The position numbers were made by a program, and so were the translations under genes. From the NCBI GenBank assembly GCA_016214055.1, contig JACRPE010000001.1:46350-110349 (forward strand): 64,000 bases of DNA. Direction: 5' to 3'. This stretch comes from Candidatus Roizmanbacteria bacterium. GTDB lineage: Bacteria; Patescibacteriota; Microgenomatia; UBA1406; GWC2-37-13. The notes under the pieces were generated by a model that ran no database searches, was not told the DNA's origin, and worked only from the letters and a program-made list of their open reading frames with translations. Below are positions 24,661-35,500 of this stretch, one piece after another. The stretch's first letter is position 1; each line of letters starts with the position of its first letter.

Positions 24661-25073
24661 TTAAACAGTAGTTTCGCTTTCTGCGTAATTGCTACCCCAC
24701 TCGCCTTTGCCTCGATATTGTACTCTCCAGCCGTCTTAGTCGATACATTAAAGAGAGCCCTCCCAATAGTGTCGGTTGTGCCGCTGATTACTTCAATTTT
24801 GAGCGTATCCCCCGGATTACTGAGGGAGACCGCGATTCCTGATACACCAAGGCCTTGCGGGCTGAGGACGACCACTGTGACTCTGATTTTTTCATCTCCT
24901 GACGCTTTTGCGCTTAACGGATTGTAAGTTATGTACGAATTATCCGGGTCAATGGAGTTGTTTACGACACTCGCCCGACCGCTCATATACCGGGCTTCGT
25001 AAAAGAAAAAAAGGCCGGAAAAAAACATGAGGATGATGATGAAAGTGAGGATGCCAATGATCGCCTTTTGCAT
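24657..25073 (-). CDS. Membrane-anchored Ig-like (Big_1-type) protein, 138 aa
   Basis: Start MQKAIIGILTF at 25073 gives an N-terminal TM (ILTFIIILMFFSGLFFFYEA). It is followed by one bacterial Ig-like domain (IRVTVVVLSPQGLGVSGIAVSL ... IGRALFNVSTKTAGEYNIEA), the pattern of invasin-type Big_1 repeats. A type II orientation places the Ig domain outside. The longer frame to 25124 has a non-hydrophobic extension and is less likely. The function is probably adhesion or envelope structure. Confidence 0.65.
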   Translation of the reverse strand: MQKAIIGILTFIIILMFFSGLFFFYEARYMSGRASVVNNSIDPDNSYITYNPLSAKASGDEKIRVTVVVLSPQGLGVSGIAVSLSNPGDTLKIEVISGTTDTIGRALFNVSTKTAGEYNIEAKASGVAITQKAKLLFN

Positions 25074-25221
25074 ACTTTCATGATAGATTAAATGGGGGGA
25101 ATAATCAAATAGTTTCAAACACACACCCCTTTCATCCCTTCAGGGAGAATCCTCTTCAGGGTGAACCCCTCTCGAAAGGGGAACGAGAGGTGTGTCAAAG
25201 GGTGGTAATCCTTGATAAAAT

Positions 25222-25249
25222 GTAGAGACGGGGCATGCCCCGTCTCTAC
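25222..25249. repeat. 28-bp perfect palindrome (GTAGAGACGGGGCA half)
   Basis: GTAGAGACGGGGCA followed by its exact reverse complement. An identical copy lies at 26511-26538, and a variant (GTAGAGACATGCCA half) lies in frame inside transketolase at 2233-2260. Confidence 0.9.
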
Positions 25250-25701
25250 AGAAAACAAATAGCGTCCTACCAAAAGAACCGTCACATCAGCCCAAATCAT
25301 ACTCCCCCGATATTAGCACTTAAACACCTTATTTGCTAATGGAGATTTCATACAAACGTCGATATTATATCTATGGGGCTTTGCTGTACTCTGGGACTAA
25401 TACTTTTTTATCACGGCCCTTTGTAACGGTCCATCCATAATATACTCTACGTCCGTCAACCGGAAATATCTGAGATAAATGAGGTAGTAAAATTAAACTC
25501 ATTTAAACTTCTTTCACTGTTTTTCGAAACTTGTTCTATTCCCTCTCATACTATAAGATGTTTGCACTATTTTGATATATTAAAGTCGAGTAACAATAAT
25601 TGCGGTAATTAAATTAAATGAGATTAAACGTCTGAATCACCACCATGTAGGGTATCGATTTATCACGCCCGAACTATATCAGAATATATACTAAATAGCT
25701 C

Positions 25702-25731
25702 TTGACAAACTTATTACTATTGTAATATTCT
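25702..25731 (+). promoter_or_regulatory. Promoter of the SAM-like domain gene
   Basis: TTGACA (25702-25707), 18 bp and TATTCT (25726-25731), ending 6 nt before the ATG. A leaderless transcript is predicted. Confidence 0.55.
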
Positions 25732-25737
25732 GTATAT

Positions 25738-26325
25738 ATGACAGATATTTCGACCAAAAGGTATAATCTTGATAATTTTGAGGCTTCATTTCGGGAATTC
25801 CTGCAAAATGAGCACGTATCATTTCCAACCTTGAAAAATTACCTTTCCGATCTCCGACATTTTATGGGATGGTTTACATTTTACCTGCATTCGAAGCATG
25901 ATGACAATCTAAAGTCTGAAAACACGGAACTTTCTTCACTTGCATCGATGATAGACTTTGAGGCTGTTTTAAGCTATAAAGCATATTTAGAGTCGAATGC
26001 TTTACCCCCAAAATCCATTAATAGACGCCTATCTACCTTGAGAAAGTTCTGTACCTTTTGTATTCAGCAGAACTGGATGAAAGAGAATCCGGCAAAGAGA
26101 GTGGGGAATGTGGGAGGGGTTCCTTCGTTGTCATTGCGAGGAACGAGTGAAACGAGTGACGCGGCAATCTCGACCAATGAGATTGCTTCGTCGCCTACAG
26201 CTTCTCGCAATGACATAATTGCCGAATTCAAACAACATTTATTGTCAGAACAGGATAAACAGAAGGATGTTGATTTGATTATGGAGGATGTCAATGAGTT
26301 TTTATTAATTTGTCACCCCGCGTGA
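25738..26325 (+). CDS. Recombinase-type SAM-like (core-binding) domain protein, no catalytic domain
   Basis: Residues 1-125 match the N-terminal core-binding domain of tyrosine recombinases (FEASFREFLQNEHVSFPTLKNYLSDLRHFM ... INRRLSTLRKFCTFCIQQNWMKENPAKRV). No R-HxxR-Y catalytic domain follows. A repeat is translated at 26130-26215 (SLRGTSETSDAA...SRND). The last 35 residues (IAEFKQHLLSEQDKQKDVDLIMEDVNEFLLI) look like the first helices of a second such domain. Its missing second half is the N-terminus of the giant protein starting at 26542 in the same reading frame. Confidence 0.65.
   Translation: MTDISTKRYNLDNFEASFREFLQNEHVSFPTLKNYLSDLRHFMGWFTFYLHSKHDDNLKSENTELSSLASMIDFEAVLSYKAYLESNALPPKSINRRLSTLRKFCTFCIQQNWMKENPAKRVGNVGGVPSLSLRGTSETSDAAISTNEIASSPTASRNDIIAEFKQHLLSEQDKQKDVDLIMEDVNEFLLICHPA
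26130..26215. repeat. TCATTGCGAGGA...CTCGCAATGACA repeat, in frame
   Basis: Outer arms TCATTGCGAG/CTCGCAATGA with inner AATCTCGACCAATGAGATT. Relatives are at 34846-34941 and 35374-35443, with short forms at about 60556-60590 and 61456-61483. All of these lie within coding sequence and keep the frame. Confidence 0.85.
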
Positions 26326-26338
26326 CGTATAAAATCCT

Positions 26339-26506
26339 ATGAAAAACTCACTCTTTCACTTACTAACCTGGGCCATCAACGGCCTCAAAGACCTAACAGA
26401 TCCGGCACGTCAGGGAAGCCCCTATGACCTCGGTGTTACCTATGAAATGACCACTTCAAAGAGAAAACTGCCTTTTTTGAGAAGAAAAATGGTTTTACGA
26501 ATATGA
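26339..26506 (+). CDS. Small ORF, 55 aa, in the split between the two SAM-like domain genes
   Basis: ATG 26339 to TGA 26504-26506 encodes MKNSLFHLLTWAINGLKDL... with a basic C-terminal stretch (SKRKLPFLRRKM). I recognise no family. It lies within the roughly 215-bp segment that separates two pieces of what looks like one ancestral coding sequence, so it could be a real small gene, a remnant or chance. Confidence 0.3.
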   Translation: MKNSLFHLLTWAINGLKDLTDPARQGSPYDLGVTYEMTTSKRKLPFLRRKMVLRI

Positions 26507-26510
26507 TCTC

Positions 26511-26538
26511 GTAGAGACGGGGCATGCCCCGTCTCTAC
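26511..26538. repeat. 28-bp perfect palindrome, copy 2
   Basis: Identical to 25222-25249. It ends 3 bp before the likely start codon of the giant gene and contributes an in-frame upstream ATG (26524) that would otherwise look like the start. Confidence 0.9.
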
Positions 26539-26541
26539 AAA

Positions 26542-29500
26542 ATGTTTTCTATGCCCAAATTCGATAAAGATACAATCAGTCGATATGTGAAGTCTCTCAA
26601 AGAGAAGAGCGTGACTCCTAATGAGATAAAACGAAAGCTTCAATCAATAAATAGATTCATCAAATGGGCTGTCACAACGGGCCAACTGGACCAAAACGAC
26701 TTTAAGCAGATGACACAAGAGATTGCTAATACAGTGATCAGTCCTACTGAATCGGAGGGTCGGTTAAAATCGGTTAAAATCAGCTCGAACAAAAACGAAC
26801 TTGCCTCAACTGATCTTAGCCGATTTCAACTGATTTCAACTGATAACCCAATACAGGGCTACATCGGTTTTGCAGTCATCTTCCTCCTCATCTCGCTCAT
26901 TGGTTTTGGGCTTTATAATCAGTTCTTTAAGAAAACAGCTACCCCATTCGCCTACTCAACTACCTTGAATCCCGGAAGCCGAATCATCTCTTTCCAAGGG
27001 AGACTTACCGATAGTCTTGGCAACCCTATCATAGCACCTATCGACCTCACTTATAACTTTTATACCGTGTCAACCGGCGGATCCCCCATCGCAAGTTCGA
27101 CCCGCGTATGTACGGCGACTCCGGATCAGGATGGAATATTTGCCAACCTCATCGGGAGCGATCCGGGTCCCAGTTGTACACCTCAGCTACCTGCGACCAT
27201 CTTCAGTGAGAACCCGAATGTTTGGCTTGGTGTGACGGTCGGATCTGAGCTCACGGAGATGTCACCACGGCAACAGATTGCGAACGTAGGATATGCCATG
27301 AATGCCGAGACACTTCAGGGCTTTCCTCCCGGTACAACGACCTCCTCCATTCCTTTTATCAGCACTCAGGGTGATTTGCTAATTGCCGCTACCACTCCCG
27401 GCATCCGTTCCACTTACACGACTGCAAACTTTGTTATCTCTAGTGCAAAGACCACAACCATTCAGTCCGCAAACGCAGGTGACATCGTCCTCAGTGCAAC
27501 CGACGGTGGAGCACTTCGTTTCAATACCTTTAACGGAAGTCTCGTCGAACGACTAACTGTTTTATCAGGAGGAAATGTGGGGATAAGTAATGTAAATCCG
27601 CGCGCCGCTTTTGATGTAATTGGAAGTGCCTCTATCTCAGCTAATTTAGCCTTCAGTGGAGCCTCGACACAAATTGGACAACTTAACGGGGGGAATATTT
27701 CGTTTACCACCTCCCCCGGAGGTGATGCTGGTTTAGTTACGAAAATGACTTTCACCAACCCGGGGAATTTAGGAATAGGAACTACGGCGCCTTCGGAAAA
27801 GCTTGATATTACCGGTAATGCAAGCTTGTCAGGAAACCTTACCATCGGACAAGGAAGTGTCTTGCGCTCACAGTACGGCCCCTTGAGCTTGGCTTACAAA
27901 TCAGGATTGGGTACGTGGACCACGGGAATCACATTGCAAGACACCACCGGCAATGTAGGGGTTGGGTCCTCCAACCCGAACGCGTTTAAATTAGAAGTCG
28001 TCGGAAATATCGGGCCGGATGCCAACGGAACTCGTGACATCGGTTCCTCAGCCCGGCATTATGCCAATATCTATGCAGATAATATAACCGGTGTTGGAGC
28101 TCTTGGATACTGGTCACGCGGTACGGGCGTGTTATTTCCGGCAACCGTAACCGACGGCGTCTCCGCCACCACTTCTGCAACCACAACTGCCACCTTCACC
28201 GCAACGGGGTCAAACAATGCTCTCCGAGTCGGAGGGAATACGAACTATCATACCGTGGATGTAAACGGTAATCTCACCTTTACCAACGCAGGCATCGCAA
28301 CTATAACAGGGCCAACCTCTGGGCTCACCATTGATGCAACCACGGGAGCTTTGAACTTTGGAACGAGTGCAAATGCACGAACCATAACTATTGGAAATAT
28401 AACAACGACGACGGGGGTGAATGTAAATACGGGGACGGCCGGTACAACGTATACAACCACGAACGGAATATTTACTTTAAATACCGGAACGGGGGCTATC
28501 AGCTTAGGTACAGATGCCGCGGCTAAGACGGTAACGATTGGAAACGTCACCAGTACTACAGGCGTTAACATTAACACGGGCACGGCCGGCACAACCCATA
28601 CCACCACAAACGGTATCTATACTCTCAATACCGGTACAGGAACCATAAGTTTAGGCACAGATGCAGTAGCTAAGACGATAAATATCGGTAACGCCACAAC
28701 CACAACGGGGTTGGCTCTTAACTCAGGCACAGGAGACATCGTCCTCACCTCAACGGATCAGATTAAATTAAATTCTTCAAAAGCCGCAGGAGGCACCACA
28801 ACTGAGGCTTTATCTTTAAAATCAACGATTGATCTGGGAGTGGCGGATGAGCTTTTACAGATTGGAGATTCTGGAGCAGACTTTATGACTATTTTAGGAA
28901 ATGGTAACGTCGGAATCGGCACCGCGCTCCCCTCCTCACTCCTCCATCTTTCATCCACGTCGACCTCCACGAGCTTTACCGGTTTTAATCTGGACTGGTC
29001 CCCGGGAAGTGCGACCACGACGACCGGAGATTTATTTGCTTTGAATATTGGGACAAATGGAACTGCGAGCACCCTTTTCAATGTGAAAGATACCGGCTCA
29101 TCTCTTTTCTCGGTATCGGAAACGGCGGTCACAAGCAATCTTCCCACTTCATTCACGTCCGCCGGAGATGTGAGTATTGCTTATGATTTACTTTTCACGA
29201 ATCCCACTTCCTCTTACATCAAATCTGCGGCACCTTTATATATCCAGGCGGGAGAAGTATTCGGTTCATCGGATCTCACGTTGAAAACATATAACAGCGG
29301 AGATGTGGTGCTGGACGCCGCAGGCGGAGTTACCCTCGCCCAAGCGCAACCCTGGACACTGGTCGCATCGACGACTGCCCTCAACATCCAATCGGGGCTT
29401 TTGAATTTAGACACCACAAATACTCGAGTTGGAATTGGGTCGACAGCGCCTACTGAAATACTTGATGTGGTAGGAAATGCCTCCGCATCTGGATACATAA

Positions 29501-32500
29501 CTTTGGGGCAGACGGGAGCCCTACGTTCACAGTACGGTCCTCTCAATCTTGCGTACAAATCAGGGTTGAATACCTGGGCTACCGGATTCATATTAAAAGA
29601 TGTGTCTGGAAATGTGGGGATTGGTACAACCGACCCTGCCACTTTTAAATTAGAGGTCGCAGGAAATATCGGACCTGATGCAGACAACACAAGAAACATC
29701 GGAGCCGTCGGGCGGGCATATAATACGATATATGTAAATAATATCGTAGGTTCGGGAGGGTTGGGCTACTGGTCACGAGGTACGGGAGTCCTATTTCCGA
29801 CGACCACCACGGACGGACTCGCTGCAACCACTTCCGCAACCACCGTTGCAACATTCACCGCAACGGGGAGCAATAATGCTCTACGGGTTGGAGGAATTAC
29901 GAACTATGCTACTATCGACGCCAGTGGCAACCTTACCTTTACGAATGCAGGAGTTGCTACTATAACTGGGCCAACGACGGGATTGACGATAGATGCCACG
30001 ACGGGTGCCATGAATTTCGGTACAAGTGCCAATGCACGGACTATCACGATTGGAAATGCTACAACTACAACCGCATTAGCCTTGAATTCAGGTACAGGAG
30101 ACATTGTCCTTACCTCAACCGATCAGGTTAAATTAAACTCCTCCAAAGCCGCAGGAGGCACGACCACGGAAGCTCTTTCTTTGAAGTCAACAGTTGATCT
30201 GGGAGTGGCGGATGAACTTTTGCAAATTGGCGACTCCGGAGCTGATTTCATGACCATACTGGGAAATGGGAATGTGGGGATAGGTCAAGTTTTACCAATA
30301 GAAAAACTAGATATTGTGGGAAATGCCTCCTCTTCGGGATATATCACTTTGGGTCAGACAGGAGCTCTCCGCTCTCAATACGGCCCCTTAAATCTTGCGT
30401 ATAAATCAGCGTTGAATGCCTGGACGACGGGGTTGACTTTACAGGATACGACGGGAAATGTGGGGATTGGAGCTACAAATCCTGGAAAAGTTCTTGATAT
30501 TCAGCGAAGTGTAACTGGGGCAGATGTTGGGTTACGGATCGCAAATACCGCCGCAACAACAAATGATACCGCTTCACTCTATTTTCAAATGACAAGTAAT
30601 ATGGCGGCTGATTATGGAGCATATATTCGGGCAACACGTTTGGGAGCAAATGCAATGTCTGATTTGTCTTTTGCCACTACCAATTCTGGTGGTACTTCCA
30701 ATGAATGGATACGTATAACTAATGCGGGTAATGTAGGAATTGGCTCCACCTCCCCCACCGCAAAACTTGACATCGCAGGAGACGCTTCAACCTCAGGTGA
30801 CCTGTCATTCACTGGGGCAACGCCAAATAATATTCATGCATTAAATGGGACTGATTTCCGTATCTCCACCTCCCCCGGCGGCGATGCGGGTAATGTAGAT
30901 CGGTTTACTTTGTTGGCAAATGGAAATGTGGGGATAGGAACAACGAGCCCAGGTAATTTGTTACGCATAGCAGATGCAACCGCAGGAAATCCTAATCAAC
31001 TATCTCTTTATAATTCTTTAGGTGCGGCGGCTATGCAACTTACAGGTGGCACTGGCTATACAATTCTTAAAACGAATTTCAATGGGGCAGGACAAATTGA
31101 TACAAACGGAGCTTTTTATATAAGTCAGAGTTTTACAACAACTCCATTATATATAGAATCAGCAACTGCAAGTAACACTTTATATTTAAGAAGCACGGGT
31201 AATGTAGGCATCGGGACAACTGTGCCAAGAGGCAAATTAGATGTACAGCCAACCAATACAAACGGTGCAAACATAAGTAATTATTTTGGTGGTTCAGCTG
31301 CATATTCTCTTACCCTGAACGGAAATCAAGATAACAACGCAAAATCAACTATTTTTGCGAATGCATATTCTTTGTACAACACGGGGGGTGAGGCAACTTA
31401 CAAGTGGGTGACCACTCATGGTTCTTTTGGAAGTCGCGGAATAGGGTTTAGTTATGGTGGTGCGGGAAAAGGAATTCAATTCTATGCCGATAGCGTCGCT
31501 ACCACGGCCGATACCACCTTTACTCCTACATCACGGATGATGATTCAAAATGATGGAAACGTCGGCATCGGCACAACCTCCCCAACCGCTCTTTTAGACG
31601 TTCGGGGAAATGCCACCTTTTCCGGCACGCTTTCCATAGCCCCCATGTTCATCGCCGCGGCGGGGACGTGTAACATTTCCAGTACGGGGAAAATATATTA
31701 TGATGCAACGCTTAATCAATATTATTTTTGTAATGGAACTATCTGGACCGCGATGGGAGGAGGGGTTTCATCCCTCCAGGGAGCCTATGACGGAGGAAAT
31801 ACTATCACCACCACAACCGCGCGTGACATTGATTTCACTTTAGCTGCAGGATTGGGTACGGCAACCTCCCTTAAATTAACTAATAATCATGTTGGTGCAA
31901 CAACCGCCTTTAATCTGGTAAATGCTAATGCTTCAGGAACAAATACAAACGGTATCTTAGTAAACCAAACCGGGGCAGGTGCTCTCACGAACGGAATAAA
32001 TATCACGCAGACTGCGGGAACCTTGACCAATGGTTTGACTCTCGCGGGTACTTTTACCAAACTCATTAACTCGACAAATTTCAATGTTGCAAATGCAGGA
32101 AATATCACGGTAACCGGAGGTCAAGGGCTCGACACCATCGCCGCGGGTACCCTCGCCCTCGGAGACACCACCGCAAATGCAATAAATATGGGAACAAGCG
32201 CATTGGCTCGCACCATAATCGTAGGAAATTCAACAGGCGCAACCTCTATTGCATTAAATACCGGAACAGGTTCTTCACTTAATCTCGGTACGAATGCAAT
32301 CGCTCACACGGTAACGTTAGGAAATGCAACCGGTGCGACTGCGGTTGCCATCAACTCAGGGACGGGAGATATAACTCTCGCCTCAACCGATCAAGTTATT
32401 TTGAACTCTTCAAAAGCCGCTGGAGGAACTACTACTGAGGCTCTTTCGTTAAAATCAACGGCGAATTTAGGAGCCGCGGATGAGGTGCTTCAAATTGGAG

Positions 32501-35500
32501 ATTCGGGAGGAGACTTTCTTACCATTATGGGGGATGGAAATGTAGGGATTGGTACGACAGGGCCAGCACAAATGCTTGATGTTGCAGGAAGCGCTAATAT
32601 TGGAGATGCAGTAGGGGAATATTTACAAATTGGTAAAAATGCTTACTCTACCGTACCAGCCACGGAAATTAGTCCTGCTTTATATCTGTATAGGGAAAGC
32701 CAAGTATCTTATGGTATTAAACTTCAATATACCGGTGGAGAATATGGGCCCATGATCTTTGGTCCAAATCAAGCAAATAGATTTATCAGCTTTGGTAAAA
32801 TAAGTAGCGCGGGTGCTCCTGCAGGTGATGCAGATTTTGGAACTGAGTACATGAGGATTGATCTGGACAATGGCAACGTCGGGATCGGCACCACCTCTCC
32901 CCTTGAAAAACTTGATATCACGGGTAACGCGAGTATGTCTGGAAATCTCACGATCGGACAGACAGGAGTTTTGAGATCTCAATATGGCCCCTTAAACCTT
33001 GCCTATAAATCAGGATTAAATGCGTGGACGACAGGGATAACTTTGCAAGATACCACGGGGAATGTAGGCATCGGGACGACTAATCCAGCAAATAAACTAG
33101 ATGTGTCTGGTGGAAATATTAATATAGGGGCATCAGCAAGCTACAGAATTAATAATAAAGAAGCCGTGCGAGATATGACTACATATCTCGCTGTTGGCTT
33201 AGATTTTGGAACTGTCGTGTTCCCTGGAACCGGCAACGTAGGAATCGGCTCAACGGCCCCGACGGCAAAACTTGACATCTTGGGAAGCCTCAACGTCCAA
33301 GGCTATGCGACTGCATCGGCTTCTCTTTCAATCGGAAGTTATAATGCGATGGGCGGTGTGGGTAATGCTTTGTTTTCTGGGAATGTAGGAATCGGCACAA
33401 CAAACGCAACCAGTAGATTTTTTGTCAATCTCGGGGCCAATCAGCTTGCACGGTTTAACGACGGTACGAATGCATCTGGAGCTACGTTCCAAAACGGTTC
33501 GATTTTATCCCAATCTTCCCAATTCCAAATTGCGGCAACCTCAACCAATCCCCTTTCCTTTTATACCGGCGCAACGATTAATTCCATGACTCCGGGAACC
33601 GAGCGGATTCGGGTTGCGACGACGGGTAATGTTGGTATCGGAGGAGCTTTAAACACGAATGCACAGCTTGATTTAAATGGCGGTACCATCCTCGCCGGTC
33701 AGTACTGTCCCACTTCCACATGCCAAAGATATATTGTCCCCAATGGGACCTCACGAATAGATCTTCTACAGGTCGCCTCTGACCTTCCCAATAATACCGG
33801 CTATATTTCTTTCCTTGATGCTAATAATTCCTATGTGCCAATCGCGAGTATCTCCGCCCAGGCAACCGGCACCGTGGTCATCGATAACACCGCGACGAAT
33901 ATAACCGACGTGGGCTATCCCACTGTCCCCGACCTCTGTATCGGAGATCCGTTCTGGTGCACCGGCAAGATCGACGCGGGTACGGTAGACCCTCCTTATA
34001 CGATAAATGGGAAAAAATATGCCACTTTTCTCACCGCGATGACGGGGGTGAAGGAAGAAACGACGGGCACCATTGTGACCAATTTCCAAGATACAAATTC
34101 CAATTTCCAAACAAATTCCAATAACCAAATTACAAAAGGGTATGCGGTGAAAGTTATTGATTTTAATGCAGTGCCTGAGGCGTCGGATTTGTGGCTTTTT
34201 TCAAAGACGACTAATTTACGAAAGAATTTAGGAAAGATGACGGTGCTTTTGACTCCGTCGGATGATACACGGACGTGGTATAAGGTGGATAACACAACAC
34301 ACTCACTTACCATATATTCTTCACGCCCCACGACGATTTCGTATCGTTTGACCGCGCCACGGTTTGATGGAGAGCGGTGGACGAATGAAAACCCGGGTGG
34401 CTCGGGAGGATTTGAGCTGAATGATCCGGATCAACCTTCCCTCGTAGCCCTCAATCAAGCAGGAAATGTGCCTCCGGAGACATTTACCATTTCCTCAGTC
34501 ATTGCAAAGGATGCTTCTGTCATGGCGAGCAACACTTCTGTCATCCCGAATGAGTCCTTTGTCATCCTGAATTCATTTCAGGATCTTAATCAGATGCTGA
34601 AACAAGTTCAGCATGACATGCAAAAATCGTATAACGTCATCAGTAACAAAACCGGTGATTTCATCGAAGAGGTCGGGGTGTTTGCACAGATTACGGTCGG
34701 ACAAATAAAAGCCGGCTTTATCGAGACAGAAAATGCCATAGTGAATAATATTCTTCTTGCCAAGAACGTCATCGTGCAGGAAAAAATAATATCTCCGGTT
34801 GTGGAGACGAAAGAAATAAAGACACAGGGGGGGGATTTAGTTGTGTCATTGCGAGGAGCGAGTGAAGCGAGTGACGCGGCAATCTCGGCCAATGAGATTG
34901 CTTCGTCGTCCACGACTGGCGTCGGGACTCCTCGCAATGACAGTGCTGGTTCCCTCGCCAAACTCATCATCAAGGGCCTGAACGATCAAACGGTTGCATC
35001 GATTGATGCGGCCGGAAATGCAACTTTTGCGGGTACGCTAAGTACCTTAAGTAACTTAAGTACCCTAGGTAACTTAAGCGTAGCTAAAGACGCTACCATA
35101 TCCGGAAGTTTGACTGCCAACGAAGCAAGCCTTTCAGGAACGCTTGTGGCAAAAGAAGTCCACTCAGAAAATATTGATCAACTAAACAATCAACAGGGTG
35201 TCATCCTGAATTCATTTCAGGATCTTAATCAGATGCTGAAACAAGTTCAGCATGACAGTACTTCAAGCGCACAACAACTTTCAACTGACATCAACGCCGT
35301 CCAGGCTCAACTTGCGCAAATAAAAAATAGTCCCCTGCCCGATCCCAATTATTACCAAAATCTCTCTTCCTCTGTCATTGCGAGCGGTAGCGAAGCAATC
35401 TCTCAACAGATTGCCACGTCGCCTACGGCTCCTCGCAATGACATATTTGAGACCCTCACCGTTTCAGGTAATTCAAATTTATATAACGCCTCCATCGCCA

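Larger units (their letters stand above)
25074..25737. other. 664-bp region without a gene
   Basis: It contains a TTCAGGG...AGGGGAACGAGAGGTGTGT hairpin element (about 25128-25196, related to 52486-52530), the 28-bp palindrome at 25222-25249 and about 450 bp of AT-rich sequence (25260-25700) in which I find no ORF, tRNA or clear RNA fold. The promoter of the next gene is at its end. Confidence 0.6.

Noticed and set aside
25260..25700. Non-coding RNA or tRNA in the AT-rich gap
   Set aside because: No cloverleaf, no strong stem series and no recognisable motif; left as unexplained sequence.
25738..26640. Active phage integrase / integrated element
   Set aside because: Only core-binding-type domains are present; no R...HxxR...Y catalytic domain, no att-like direct repeats found around it.
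27462..27845. Minus-strand ORFs within the 3230-aa gene (also 28248, 28758, 29214)
   Set aside because: Shadows of the Thr/Gly/Asn-rich repeat coding sequence, repeated wherever the repeat recurs.
27570..33650. Regular GGAAATGTAGGAATCGG-like DNA repeats as a CRISPR array
   Set aside because: They lie in one open frame, are spaced irregularly, vary in sequence and encode GNVGIGT protein units; no cas genes are near.
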